DNA of 64,000 nucleotides from the NCBI GenBank assembly GCA_963734965.1, contig CAVTJK010000004.1:248001-312000 (forward strand), written 5' to 3'. The DNA comes from UBA4742 sp963734965. GTDB taxonomy: Bacteria > Actinomycetota > Acidimicrobiia > Acidimicrobiales > Acidimicrobilacustridaceae. Positions within the stretch are counted from its first letter, which is position 1. Every line of letters starts with the position of its first letter. Below are positions 17,309 to 27,304 of this stretch, one piece after another. The notes beneath the pieces are model-generated. The model was not told where the DNA came from and did not search any database. It worked only from the letters and a program-made list of their open reading frames with translations. A program made the translations under genes and the position numbers.

Positions 17309-18178
17309 TCAGCCGGGTTTGGTCATCCTGATCGAGTAGATGAGCGGCAGCTTCGGGCCGTCGTCAGGCATCCACCAGGTGCGGTCCTCGTGCTCGACCA
17401 GGAACGGCCAGCGCGGCCACAGGGTGAACGGGTGCTCGCGGAACGACTCGAGCACGAGGTCTCGATCGAGCAGGGCCGTCACGACCGATGAGACCGGATG
17501 GGTCCACTCCCAGGACTCGTCGTGGTCGGTGACGAGATCGGGGTCGGCATAGGTGCCGGGATCATCCCAGCGCAGCCCGTCGTGGAGCCCGAAGTAGCCG
17601 TGGGTGATGGTCAGGTCATCGTCGGCCATCATCTGGACGAGGGGATGGAACTCGGCCAGGTAGAAGGTCCCACCTGGCCGCAGGAGGGCATCGACGACGC
17701 CGGCCCAGCGCACCAGGTCGGGCAGCCACAACAGCGCGCCCAACCCCGTGTAGACGACGTCGAAGGTGCGACCTCCGAGCGCGTCGACCGCGCCGTAGAC
17801 GTCGGCCGCCACGAAGTCGGCCTCGATCCCCACCTCCGCCGCCAGGCGCGTGGCCTCGTCTATGGCCGGACCTGAGAAGTCGAGGCCCGTGACCCGGGCA
17901 CCGAGCCGGGCCCACGACAACGTGTCGAGGCCGAAGTGGCACTGCAGGTGCACCAGGTCGAGACCGTCGACCGATCCGAGCTCGGCGCGTTCGAACTCCT
18001 CCAAGCTGTTGCGGCCGGCGATGAACCCGTCCACGTCATAGAGATCCGAGGCCACGTGAGCCGGGACCCTTTCGTCCCAATGGGCGCGATTGACCGCGAG
18101 CTTGTGGGCCTCGTCGTGTCCCGAGCCCGCCTCGCCCGCCTCGCCCGCCTCGCCTACCTCGTCAGACGAGGCGGCCAT
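17309..18178 (-). CDS. Class I SAM-dependent methyltransferase
   Basis: A 289-residue methyltransferase. The SAM motif is VHLQCHFGLDTLSWARLGARVTG (motif I lies near residues 75-97), then GLDFSGPAI and DVVYTGLGALLWLPD, with LLRPGGTFYLAEFHP as the post-motif strand. The N terminus has a short GEAGEAGEAGSG repeat from a 9-nt DNA repeat, so the true start may be further in. Its start overlaps the glycyl-tRNA synthetase end by 17 nt, suggesting cotranscription. The substrate is unknown; relatives are annotated only as methyltransferase type 11/25. Confidence 0.83.
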   Translation of the reverse strand: MAASSDEVGEAGEAGEAGSGHDEAHKLAVNRAHWDERVPAHVASDLYDVDGFIAGRNSLEEFERAELGSVDGLDLVHLQCHFGLDTLSWARLGARVTGLDFSGPAIDEATRLAAEVGIEADFVAADVYGAVDALGGRTFDVVYTGLGALLWLPDLVRWAGVVDALLRPGGTFYLAEFHPLVQMMADDDLTITHGYFGLHDGLRWDDPGTYADPDLVTDHDESWEWTHPVSSVVTALLDRDLVLESFREHPFTLWPRWPFLVEHEDRTWWMPDDGPKLPLIYSIRMTKPG

Positions 18179-19487
18179 GGAGGTATCCGACCAGGTCGTC
18201 GACGGGCACGCGCTCCTGGTCCATCGAGTCCCGCTCGCGAACCGTCACCGCCTGGTCGTCCAACGAGTCGAAGTCGACGGTCACGCAGTAGGGCGTGCCC
18301 AGCTCGTCCTGACGGCGGTAGCGACGGCCGATGGCCTGGGTCTCGTCGTAGTCGCACATGAAGTGGGGCTGGAGGCGGGTGAGCACGTCACGAGCGACCG
18401 GCGTGAGGGTGTCCTTCTTGGACAGCGGGAGGACAGCCACCTTGTAGGGAGCCAGCCGATGGTGCAGGCGCAGGACGACGCGCGTCTCTCCCCGCACCTC
18501 CTCCTCGTCGTAGGCGGCCAGCAGGAAGGCCATCATCGTGCGCGTTGCCCCAGCCGCCGGTTCGATGACGTAGGGCGTGTAGCGCGTGTTGGTGGCCTGA
18601 TCGAAGTAGTCGAGCTTCTCGCCCGAGGCCTTCATGTGCTGGGTGAGGTCGTAGTCGCCACGGTTGGCGATGCCTTCGAGCTCGTCCCACCCCCACGGGA
18701 ACAGGAACTCGACGTCGCTCGTCGCGCTCGAGTAGTGGCTCAGCTCGTCGGCGTCGTGGGCCCGCAGACGCAGCTTGGCCTCGGGGATCCCGAGATCGAG
18801 GTACCAGCGGTAGCGCTCCTGCAGCCAGTACTCGTACCACTGCTGAGCCTCGTCGGGCGGGACGAAGAACTCCATCTCCATCTGCTCGAACTCGCGCGTG
18901 CGAAAGACGAAGTTGCCGGGCGTGATCTCGTTGCGGAAGGACTTGCCGATCTGGGCGATGCCGAACGGCGGCTTCTTGCGGCTGGTCTGCAGCACCGCGG
19001 CGAAGTCGACGAACATGCCCTGAGCGGTCTCGGGGCGTAGGTACACCTCGGCGCCGGCGTCGGCCACCGGCCCCGCAAAGGTCTTGAACATCAGGTTGAA
19101 CTGACGGGCCTCGGTGAAAGAGTTCTTGGAATCGCAGTTCGGGCAGACGTTGGGATCGTCGAGCTTGTCGAGTCGGAACCGCTCGTTGCACACCTTGCAG
19201 TCGACGAGGGGGTCGGTGAAGTTGGCCAGGTGGCCAGAGGCCTGCCAGATGGCGGGCGGCGAGAGGATGGCGGCGTCGAGCCCGACCACGTCGTCGCGCA
19301 TCTGCACCATCGAGCGCCACCACGCGTCCTTGACGTTGCGCAGCAGCAGCACCCCGATCGGTCCGTAGTCGTAGGTGGATCGGAAGCCGCCGTAGATCTC
19401 GGCCGACGGGAAGACGAAGCCGCGCCGCTTCGACAGGTTGACGATCTTCTCCATCAGATCCGGGGTTGGCACCTCGACGTCGGGCAT
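18162..19487 (-). CDS. glyS: Glycyl-tRNA synthetase, alpha2 type
   Basis: A 441-residue class II synthetase that charges tRNA-Gly. It carries FVFPSAEIYGGFRSTYDYGPIG at the N terminus, a zinc-binding insert with CKVC and CPNC, RPETAQGMFVDF (motif 2 region), IGKSFRNEITPG, and a C-terminal anticodon-binding domain with PYKVAVLPLSKK. This is the single-chain eukaryote/actinobacterial form rather than the alpha2beta2 bacterial form. The start ATG 19487 fits the family length. It is divergent from the RDD protein. Confidence 0.96.
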   Translation of the reverse strand: MPDVEVPTPDLMEKIVNLSKRRGFVFPSAEIYGGFRSTYDYGPIGVLLLRNVKDAWWRSMVQMRDDVVGLDAAILSPPAIWQASGHLANFTDPLVDCKVCNERFRLDKLDDPNVCPNCDSKNSFTEARQFNLMFKTFAGPVADAGAEVYLRPETAQGMFVDFAAVLQTSRKKPPFGIAQIGKSFRNEITPGNFVFRTREFEQMEMEFFVPPDEAQQWYEYWLQERYRWYLDLGIPEAKLRLRAHDADELSHYSSATSDVEFLFPWGWDELEGIANRGDYDLTQHMKASGEKLDYFDQATNTRYTPYVIEPAAGATRTMMAFLLAAYDEEEVRGETRVVLRLHHRLAPYKVAVLPLSKKDTLTPVARDVLTRLQPHFMCDYDETQAIGRRYRRQDELGTPYCVTVDFDSLDDQAVTVRERDSMDQERVPVDDLVGYLHGRLV

Positions 19488-19569
19488 GCGGCGAGCGTAG
19501 CGGCGGCCCTCGAGCAGGCCGGACGCCTATTCCCCGCTCTGTCGCCGGCGCGGGCCACAATGTCGGTCT

Positions 19570-20609
19570 GTGAACACCATTCAGCCCGGTTCCGATCCCA
19601 CCGACGTCGCCCCCAAGCGCCTGCTGGCGGCGTTCATCGACTGGGTGATCGGTGCCGGTGTCGCCCTCGTCCTGTACTTCGCCCTGTCCAAGCAGGTCAC
19701 TCGCATCGACAGCCTTCGGCAACGTCGCCCACGACGCGGGAGCTGTCAGGTGGAGGTGCCTTCGTCTACTACGGCTGGGTGCTCGGCTACGCCATCGGCG
19801 TCTACATCCTGTGGCGGGGCCTCACCGGCAAGACGACGGGCACGATGCTGCTCGGGCTGCGAGCGGTCAACGAGCAGGGCCAGCCCCTCGGACCCGGCTA
19901 CGCGCTGATCCGGTCGGTGGCCGGCATCGTCGACTACATCCCCTGCTGCTTCCCGATCGTGGGGATCGTGACCATCTTCACCACCAGCGGCCATCGCCGC
20001 GTCGGTGACATGGCGGCCAAGAGCTTCATGGTCGACGAGCGCTACGCCGGTGCCCCCGTCTTCGTCCCAGGCGTGACGACCCCCGCCGCCGGGCCCGGTG
20101 GCCCCTACGGCCAGCCCTATCCGCAGGGCTACGGTCCCCCGCCCGGCCCACCGGGCGCGCCGGGTTACGGGCAGGGCTACGGCCAGGGCTACGCCCCGCC
20201 GTACGGCCAGCAGCCGACCCAGCCCGGATACGGCCAGCCCAGCGACCAGCCGTTCGGCCAGCAACCGACCCAGCCCTTCGGCCAGCCGAGCGATCAGCAG
20301 CCCTTCGGCCAGCAGCCCGGCTACGCCCAACCGTCCGCTCAGCCCTACGGGCAGCCCCCGGTCCAGCCCCCGACCGACCCATGGGCCCAGCCCGCGACAC
20401 CTCCCACCGATCCGACCTACGGCCAGGCGAGCACGCCGCCCGCGGCCGAGACGCCGCCGGTCGCCGAGACCGCTCCCGCCACGCCGGCGAGCGATCCCAC
20501 CCAACCCCAGTGGGATGCGGCCCGCAACGCCTACATCCAATGGGACCCGACCGGGCAGCGCTGGATGCAGTTCGATCAGGCCACCCAACAGTGGGGACCC
20601 ATCTCCTGA
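19570..20609 (+). CDS. RDD family membrane protein with Gln/Pro/Gly-rich tail, one frameshift
   Basis: An integral membrane protein. The first helix (KRLLAAFIDWVIGAGVALVL) reads from GTG 19570. The remainder (YYGWVLGYAIGVYILWRGL, TGTMLLGLRAV, then a third helix) reads in another frame, with the change between about 19710 and 19745. Arg-Asp-Asp features of RDD proteins are present. The tail (from about 20090) is a low-complexity array of GYGQ, PFGQ and QPTQP units. It ends in a DUF2510-like motif where W, D and G recur (QWDAARNAYIQWDPTGQRW). Such fusions are common in actinobacteria and may localise the protein. A missing base would restore one protein of about 347 residues. Confidence 0.8.
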
Positions 20610-20621
20610 TCTCTTGGCTCT

Positions 20622-20785
20622 CCGGTCGGCAAGCCTCCCTGCGAGCGCTTCGCCATCCGGGTGTCATCTCGCCCGCGGCTTCGCTCCGCTCCGCCGCGAC
20701 CGTCCGGTCGGCAAGCCTCCCTGCGAGCGCTTCGCCATCGGGGTGTCATCTCGCCGGCGGCTTCGCTCCGCTCCCCCGCCGGCTC
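20622..20785. repeat. 82-nt tandem direct repeat (two copies)
   Basis: Copy 1 starts at 20622 and copy 2 at 20704, both beginning CCGGTCGGCAAGCCTCCC. They differ at only a few positions up to GCTTCGCTCCGCTCC. The repeats fill the space between convergent rdd and recO and may act as a mobile intergenic element or terminator. Confidence 0.8.
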
Positions 20786-20787
20786 GA

Positions 20788-21502
20788 TCAGGCCCGGTCG
20801 AGGAGGGTGGCCGAGCGCAGGCGGCGCTCGAGGTGGTGTTCGACGGCGCGGGTGGCCAGGTGGTCGACCTCGCGGGTGGCCGCGGACTCGGGTTCGTTGA
20901 GGGCCCCACCGAGTTGCCCGCCGAGGATCCGGCGCATCAGAGCCGAGCGCCTCGGGTGAGATCGGAGCACCGCGGCGGTGCTCGACGCAGAGCACACCGC
21001 CCGACTCGAGGTCGAAGGCCACCAGCGACTCGGCCGACCCGCAGTCGGCGCAGGCGTCGAGCAGGGGGCTGTAGCCCTCGAGCGCCATCAGCTTCCAGAG
21101 GAAGGCCGGTGCCACCAGCGGCCCGTTGTGAGCGGCGAGGGCACGGAGTCCCCCGATCAGCATCTGGTAGAGGCGCGGGTTGACGCTGCCTTCCTGGGAG
21201 ATCTGGTCGACGACCTCGAGCATGGTCGAGGCGCGGGCGATGCGGTCGAGGTCGTCACGGATGGCGCGGAAGTGGTCGATGCTCTCGACCTGGGTCACGA
21301 TGTCGAGGTCGCGCCCTTCGTAGAGCTGCAGGGCGACGTGGCTGATGGGTTCGAGGCGCGACCCGAACTTGCTCTTGGTCTTGCGCACGCCCTTGGCCAC
21401 GGCCCGCACCTTGCCGTGGTGGCGCGTGCAGAGGACGATGATGCGATCGGCCTCACCCAGCTTGTAGGTGCGCAACACGACGCCCTCATCGCGGTAGAGC
21501 AC
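20788..21502 (-). CDS. recO: DNA repair protein RecO, one frameshift
   Basis: A recombination mediator that helps load RecA on SSB-coated DNA. The N-terminal OB fold reads VLYRDEGVVLRTYKLGEADR from GTG 21502. Zinc-type cysteines are seen in DACADCGSAESLV and LCVEH. After APISPEAL the frame fails; the proper C terminus (ALMRRILGGQLGG and onward) is in another frame up to the stop at 20788. Removing one G near 20943-20944 restores a protein of about 237 residues. The start lies 1 nt after the uppS stop, so translation is coupled. The longer in-frame reading runs into the intergenic repeat and is not the real end. Confidence 0.88.
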
Positions 21503-21503
21503 C

Positions 21504-22247
21504 TCAGCTGTCCTCGATGCCGCCGAAGCGACGGTCGCGGGCCTGGTACTCGCGCACGGCATCGAAGAGGTGCTCGCGGCGGAAGTCGGGCCACAGCACA
21601 TCGGTGAACACGAGCTCGCTGTAGGCGATCTCCCACAGGAGGAAGTTCGAGATGCGGTACTCGCCCGACGTGCGGATCATGAGATCGGGATCGGGCATGT
21701 CGGGGTGGTAGAGATGACGGCGGATCGCCTTCTCGTCGATCTTGTCGGCCGGGGTGCCTTCGGCGACGAGGGCTCGCACGGCGTCGACGATCTCGGCCCG
21801 ACCGCCGTAGTTGAAGGCGATGGTGAAGGTCATCGTGCGGTTGCCCTGGGTCAACTCGATCGACTTGTCCTGGTGCCGGATGAGTCGCTTCGGCACGCGC
21901 CAGTCGCGCCGCCCCGAGAACCGCATGCGGATCCCGCGCTCGTTCATCTCGTCGCGCCGGCGCGTGAGGATCGACTCGTTGAACCCCATGAGGTAGCGAA
22001 CCTCGTCGGTCGGGCGCTTCCAGTTCTCGGTGCTGAAGGCGTACACGGTCAGCCACTTGATCCCCAGATCGAGGGCGCCCTCCACCGTGTCGAAGAGGGC
22101 CTCTTCACCGGCGGCGTGACCATCGGTGCGCTTGAGACCGCGACGCTGCGCCCACCGCCCGTTGCCGTCCATCACGCAGGCCACGTGGACGGGCACGCGG
22201 GACGGATCGATGCCCGACACGCGCGGAATCGGATCAGAGCGGGCCAC
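21504..22247 (-). CDS. uppS: Isoprenyl diphosphate synthase (UppS, cis-prenyltransferase)
   Basis: A 247-residue cis-prenyltransferase that makes the polyprenyl carrier for cell-wall synthesis. Motifs: VACVMDGNGRWAQRRG with the catalytic Asp, VYAFSTENWKRP, FNYGGRAEI, and IRTSGEYRISNFLLWE near the C terminus. Length and motifs are normal. The uppS-recO order with a 1-nt gap is a common actinobacterial pair. Polyprenol chain length cannot be read from the sequence. Confidence 0.95.
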   Translation of the reverse strand: MARSDPIPRVSGIDPSRVPVHVACVMDGNGRWAQRRGLKRTDGHAAGEEALFDTVEGALDLGIKWLTVYAFSTENWKRPTDEVRYLMGFNESILTRRRDEMNERGIRMRFSGRRDWRVPKRLIRHQDKSIELTQGNRTMTFTIAFNYGGRAEIVDAVRALVAEGTPADKIDEKAIRRHLYHPDMPDPDLMIRTSGEYRISNFLLWEIAYSELVFTDVLWPDFRREHLFDAVREYQARDRRFGGIEDS

Positions 22248-22404
22248 CTGCGCACCCTACCGTTCACCCCTGTGAGCCTTGTGCCACGCGCCGGGCTCCG
22301 GCCGGCCCTGACCCCGAGCGGCCGGGGTGGGGGTGGTGTATCCGGTGGGCCGGGTCCGGTACCGTCGCAGGAGTCGGCGCCGGGGCAGTCAGGGAGGCTC
22401 GAAC

Positions 22405-23193
22405 ATGCAGGAACGGGCGCGGAGCTTCGACGCCGTGGCCGAGCTCTACGACGAGATGCGGCCTCGCTATCCCGACGCGCTGTTCGACGACCTGCTCGAG
22501 ACGACGGGCGTGGCACCCGGTTCACGCGTGCTCGAGATCGGCACGGGTCCCGGCGTGGCGACCCGACCCCTGGCCGAGCGGGGGCTCCAGATCGTCGGAC
22601 TCGAGCCCGGCCCCGCCCTGGCGGCCACGGCGCGCGCCAATCTGGCCGCTTTCGACACCGTCGAGATCCGCGAGACCACCTTCGAGGATGCCGTCCTCGA
22701 GCCGGGGTCCTTCGACCTGATCGTGTCGGCCAGCGCGTGGCACTGGGTCGACCCCGACTCGGGCCTCGACATCGCGGCCCGAGCTCTTCGGCCGGGCGGA
22801 TCCCTCGCGGTCTGGTGGGGGCACGGCGTGATCGCCGATCCGCAGTTGCGAGCTGACAGTGAGGCGATCCAGGATCGACGAGCTCCGGGCATCACGGCCC
22901 AGCGTGCGTCCATGCAGCAGGTGCGACGGGGCACCCTTCGCGAGCAGATCGAGCGACACCCGGCCTTCGGCCTGCTGGTCGAGCACTCGCATCCGTTCGA
23001 GCTCACCTACGACAGCGCCGGATTCGTGCGCCTGCTCGACACCTACTCGCACTACCGACTGCTCGACGAGGACACGCGCCAGGCCTTGTTCGCCGAACTG
23101 ACCGATGTCGTCGACACGCGCTACGACGGGCGGGTCGTGCGCCGCTACAACTCGACGCTGTGCATGGCGGCGCGAGTGCCCGACCCGGCGTGA
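22405..23193 (+). CDS. SAM-dependent methyltransferase (type 11-like)
   Basis: A 262-residue methyltransferase. Motif I is VLEIGTGPGVATRPLAERG (around residues 45-63), then IVGLEPGP, and FDLIVSASAWHWVDPDSG, which is the SAWHW pattern of a widespread methyltransferase subgroup; ALRPGGSLAVWWG follows. AGGGAGG at 22391-22397 supports ATG 22405. Its stop overlaps the GTG start of the DinG-like gene (GTGA), so the two may be cotranscribed although no functional link is known. Substrate unknown. Confidence 0.87.
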   Translation: MQERARSFDAVAELYDEMRPRYPDALFDDLLETTGVAPGSRVLEIGTGPGVATRPLAERGLQIVGLEPGPALAATARANLAAFDTVEIRETTFEDAVLEPGSFDLIVSASAWHWVDPDSGLDIAARALRPGGSLAVWWGHGVIADPQLRADSEAIQDRRAPGITAQRASMQQVRRGTLREQIERHPAFGLLVEHSHPFELTYDSAGFVRLLDTYSHYRLLDEDTRQALFAELTDVVDTRYDGRVVRRYNSTLCMAARVPDPA

Positions 23194-25207
23194 GTCCCGA
23201 CGAGCGACGCATCGACACCCATGTGCGCACCGCGCTGGCCGCGGTCACATCCGCGCTGCCGGCTGGGAGGATCGTCCCGGTCAGGTCGAGATGGCGCTCG
23301 CCGTCGGCCGCGCCATCGCCGATCGACGACCGCTGATCGTGCAGGCCGGGACCGGCACCGGCAAGTCCCTCGCCTACCTCGTGCCCGCCGTGGTCAGCGG
23401 AGCCAAGATCGTCGTGGCCACGGCCACCAAGGCCCTGCAGGACCAGCTGGCCGGCAAGGACCTCCCCTTCCTCGCCGAACACGTCGATCGCCCGTTCACC
23501 TTCGCCGTGCTCAAGGGCCGGTCGAACTACGTGTGTCTCCAGCGCGTCCACGAAGCCACGACCAGCGACGTGCAGCTGACCCTCGGCGGCACGACCCCAC
23601 GATCGCTCGACGAGCAGGTGCGGCGTCTGGCCGAATGGGCCGAGACCAGCGCGACCGGTGACCGGGCCGAGCTCGACGAGGAGCCGTCGCCTCAGGCCTG
23701 GGCGGCGGTGAGCGTCGGGCCCCGCGAGTGCCCAGGGGCGGCGCGCTGCCCGTGCGGGTCCACCTGCTTCACCGAGCGGGCTCGAGCGGCGGCGGCCGAG
23801 GCCGACGTCGTCGTGGTCAACACGCACCTCTACAGCCTGAGCCTCGAGGCCGGCGGTGTCCTGCTACCCGATCACGACGTCGCCGTGGTCGACGAAGCCC
23901 ATCAGTTCGAGGATGTCGTGTCGGCGACCTTCGGGCTCGAGCTGACCGGCGGCCGCCTGGCCAACCTGGCCCGCGTGGCCGCCGCCATCGTCGCCGATCC
24001 CAAGACCACGGTCGACCTGGAGCACGCCGCGACACGGCTGAGCGAAGCGTTGTCCGAACAGGTGGGCCGCCGGCTCCGGGGGGTCCTCGATCAGGATCTG
24101 GCCGAGGCCCTGGCCCTGGCTCGGAGCCGGGCCGAGACGCTGCTGTCCACGTTGCGGCGTCTGCCCGACGACGGCCCGGGTGACGTCGGCGCCCGCAAGC
24201 AGCGCGCCCTCAAGGCGGCCGGCACGCTGATCGACGACATCGACTGGATCGTCGACACCCCAGCGAGCCACGTGGTGTGGGTCGAGGGCACGCCTGCGTC
24301 CCCCGTGTTGAAGGGCGCGCCCATCGATGTGGCCGAGGTCCTGAAGGAGTCGCCGTGGCAGGGAGCGACGGTCGTGCTGACCAGTGCCACGATCCCGAGT
24401 GGGCTCGGCGAGCGGCTCGGGCTCGATGTCGGAGCGTTCGACGCGCTCGATGTGGGGAGCCCATTCGACTACGAGGCCAACGCGCTGCTCTACTGCGCCG
24501 CTCACCTGCCCGATCCCCGTTCGTCCGCCTACGAGGACCTGATGCACGCGGATCTCGAGGCTCTGATCAAGGCGGCGGGAGGGCGGACGCTGGCCCTGTT
24601 CACGAGCTACCGGGCCATGAACGCGGCGGCCGAGGCGCTGGCGGGCCGCCTGCCCGGCGAGATGCTCACCCAGAACGACCTGCCCAAGCCGGTGCTGATG
24701 AGCCGGTTCGCGGCCGAAGAGTCGACCTCGCTGTTCGCCACGATGGGCTTCTGGCAGGGGATCGATGTACCGGGCCGGTCGCTGGCGCTGGTCACGATCG
24801 ATCGTCTGCCGTTCCCCCGGCCCGACGAGCCGCTGCTGCAGGCTCGCCGCGAACGGGCCCGCGCCGACGCCTTCCGCCTCGTCGATCTGCCACGCGCGGC
24901 CACGCTCCTGGCCCAGGGCGCGGGCCGTCTGATCCGCACCCAGACCGACCGCGGCGTCGTGGCCGTGCTCGACCCGCGCCTGGCCACGAACGCGCGCTAC
25001 CGCTGGGACATCGTCCGCGCTTTGCCGCCGATGCGACGGACTCGCGACCGGGCCGAGGCCGAGGCCTTCCTCTCGGCCATCGCCCACGGTGCCGTGCCCG
25101 AGGATGCTGTGGCCCCCGGTGCCGTTCCCGACGATGTCCGCCATCGCGAGCCGCCGCTCCACCACGATGGAGCCGACCGTGGTGTGGCGCTCGTGGAGGG
25201 CGAATGA
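23190..25207 (+). CDS. dinG: DinG/XPD-type ATP-dependent helicase, frameshift near N terminus
   Basis: A superfamily 2 helicase with a likely 4Fe-4S cluster. The frame from GTG 23190 gives the N terminus, and after about 23260 a second frame carries the rest; restoring one G at 23261-23262 joins them. Motifs: Walker A AGTGTGKSLAYL, iron-sulfur cysteines in CPGAARCPCGSTC, DEAH box VVDEAHQFED, and C-terminal GFWQGIDVPGRS with QGAGRLIR. Relatives unwind R-loops and damaged DNA. The stop overlaps the PBP start as ATGA. Confidence 0.88.
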
Positions 25208-27222
25208 CCGAGGAACCACCGGCGACCGATCGAGGCATCGGGCTCACCGCCGCCGGCTCGGGCCTGACCGCGCAGGGGTGGCCGGCCGCCGACGTGCTCG
25301 GTGCCGCGCCCAAACGGGGTCGCGGCGTGAAGATCATCCTGGTGATCGCCATCGTCCTGGTCATCGCCATGCTGGCGGCCACGGTGGTGCTGCTCACGCG
25401 CCACAGCGCCCCCGACCACAACCAGGCGCGCGCCGAAGCGTTCCTGGCGGCCTGGTCCGCGGGCGATATCGCCAAGATGAAGACGATGGTGAGTCCGACG
25501 GCTGACCCTGGCGCTGACCTCAAGGCGGTCGACGCCTTCGCACACGTGACCAAGGCTTCCTACCGGTTCGACCACCTCAACAAGTCCAAGGGCAAGGTGA
25601 CGGCGAGCTTCACGGCCACCGACACGATCAGCGGCTACGGAACCTGGACCTACCAGAGCTCGTTCGAACTGGCCCCGGCCAAGCCCGACCCGATGATCGT
25701 GTGGAGCCGGGCCGTCATCCATCCCAAGCTCGGGCCCCACGACGTCTTCAACCGGTCTCGCACCTGGTCGCCGCGCGCCGCCATCACCGGGGCCAACGGT
25801 CAGATCCTGTCGGCGACCGGCGACACGATCGTCATAGGCGTCGAACCCGATCGGGTCGGGGACGCCACCGCGGCCGCGGCCCTGGCCAAGGCGCTGCACG
25901 ACACGCTCCAGATCGACCCCAAGGGCGTCCTCGACACCTTGGCCCGCGCCGGGTCGACATCGAAGCAGTTCGTGAAGCTGGCCGAGGTCTCCGATCCGGC
26001 CTACCGGGTGGCCAAGCCCATCATCTACCCCATCCCCGGTCTCCTCTTCCGACCCTCCAAGGGTGCCGTCGGCCCCACTCCCGGCTTCGCCCAGGCGCTC
26101 ATCGGATCGGTGGCGCCGGCCACCGCCGAGCAGCTCAAGTCCATGGGGATGCCCTACGAGCTGGGTGACCAGGTGGGCCAGTCGGGACTCGAAGCGGCCT
26201 ACGACCGGTCCTTGGCGGGCACGCCGACGGTCGATGTCCAGATCGTCGACACGACGATCGCCGACCACGCCCACAACGTCGTCGGCATCGCGCTGCACGC
26301 CGCCGGCCGCCCGCCGGCGCCGCTGTCGACCACCATCGACGTGAACATCCAGAGGGCCGCCGACCAGGCGTTGTCAGGCGTGACCCAACCGGCGGCGCTG
26401 GTGGCGGTCGACGGTCAGGGCAACGTGCGGGCCGTCACGTCGGCCCCGTTCACCAACCAGTTCAACCGGGCGCTGTTCGGGACCTATCCGCCCGGCTCGA
26501 CGTTCAAGGTCATCACCACCGACGGGCTCCTGACCGCCGGCGTGGCCCCGACGGCGACCCTCGCCTGCCCGCCGACGATCACCGTCGACGGCAAGACGTT
26601 CCACAACTTCGAACAGGAGAGCCAAGCGCAGCTCTCGTTCACGCGAGCGTTCGCGCTCTCCTGCAACACCGCTTTCATCGGTGCGACGCAGCAACACCTG
26701 ACCGCCGCCCAGCTGAGCGCGGCGGCGGCCAGCTTCGGCTTCGACCACCCGCTGCACTTCGGGCTGGCGGTGGTCGGTGGCTCGTTCCCGACCAGCGGCG
26801 ATGCGGTCGAGACGGTGGCCGATGCCATCGGCCAGGGCAAGGTCACCGCCAGTCCCCTGCAGATGGCCACGGTGGCGGCGACCGTGATGTCGGGTCAGTG
26901 GCGCCCGCCGGTGCTGCTCCCCGCTCATTCGACGGCCGGGCCGCTCCCGGCGCCGCTCGATCCGACGATCCGAGGCGAGCTGGCCACGATGATGCGCGGC
27001 GTGGTCACCGGCGGGACGGGCACGGCCGCCAACGTGCCGGGCGCCAACGTGTCGGGCAAGACGGGCACGGCCGAGTTCGGGTCGGGGCCGAACCCTTCGA
27101 CCCACGCCTGGTTCATCGGCTTCAGCGGCGACCTGGCCTTTGCGGTCATCGTCGAGGGAGGCGGCGTGGGCGGCCAGGTGGCGGCCCCGCTGGCGGCCAA
27201 GTTCCTGACGGCGCTCAGGTAG
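25204..27222 (+). CDS. Penicillin-binding protein, transpeptidase with NTF2-like (MecA_N) domain
   Basis: A 672-residue class B-like PBP. The single membrane helix is around residues 43-67 (IILVIAIVLVIAMLAATVVLL). An NTF2-like MecA_N domain (RAEAFLAAWSAGDIAKM) follows, then a dimerisation region and the transpeptidase. Active-site motifs are Ser432-Thr-Phe-Lys, Ser486-Cys-Asn and Lys619-Thr-Gly. It cross-links peptidoglycan outside the membrane. It is coupled to the upstream helicase by ATGA overlap and ends in a strong hairpin. MecA_N-type PBPs in actinobacteria are often low-affinity for beta-lactams; whether this one is cannot be told. Confidence 0.93.
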   Translation: MTEEPPATDRGIGLTAAGSGLTAQGWPAADVLGAAPKRGRGVKIILVIAIVLVIAMLAATVVLLTRHSAPDHNQARAEAFLAAWSAGDIAKMKTMVSPTADPGADLKAVDAFAHVTKASYRFDHLNKSKGKVTASFTATDTISGYGTWTYQSSFELAPAKPDPMIVWSRAVIHPKLGPHDVFNRSRTWSPRAAITGANGQILSATGDTIVIGVEPDRVGDATAAAALAKALHDTLQIDPKGVLDTLARAGSTSKQFVKLAEVSDPAYRVAKPIIYPIPGLLFRPSKGAVGPTPGFAQALIGSVAPATAEQLKSMGMPYELGDQVGQSGLEAAYDRSLAGTPTVDVQIVDTTIADHAHNVVGIALHAAGRPPAPLSTTIDVNIQRAADQALSGVTQPAALVAVDGQGNVRAVTSAPFTNQFNRALFGTYPPGSTFKVITTDGLLTAGVAPTATLACPPTITVDGKTFHNFEQESQAQLSFTRAFALSCNTAFIGATQQHLTAAQLSAAAASFGFDHPLHFGLAVVGGSFPTSGDAVETVADAIGQGKVTASPLQMATVAATVMSGQWRPPVLLPAHSTAGPLPAPLDPTIRGELATMMRGVVTGGTGTAANVPGANVSGKTGTAEFGSGPNPSTHAWFIGFSGDLAFAVIVEGGGVGGQVAAPLAAKFLTALR

Positions 27223-27251
27223 TCGCCGCTCCGCGAACCCTCCCCGATTCC

Positions 27252-27290
27252 GGCGGCGATCAGGTGCCCCAGACGCCCACCATCGCCGCC
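27252..27290. terminator. Bidirectional hairpin between PBP and oxidoreductase genes
   Basis: GGCGGCGAT (27252-27260) pairs perfectly with ATCGCCGCC (27282-27290), with GGTG/CACC complementarity inside. It lies between converging genes. The same outer arms recur at 61272-61310. Confidence 0.65.
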
Positions 27291-27304
27291 AGAACGCTGG
27301 TGGG

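Noticed and set aside
20576..20787. Extended C-terminal end of RecO through the 82-nt repeats
   Set aside because: The extension encodes repeat DNA. The family C terminus lies in another frame and stops at 20788.
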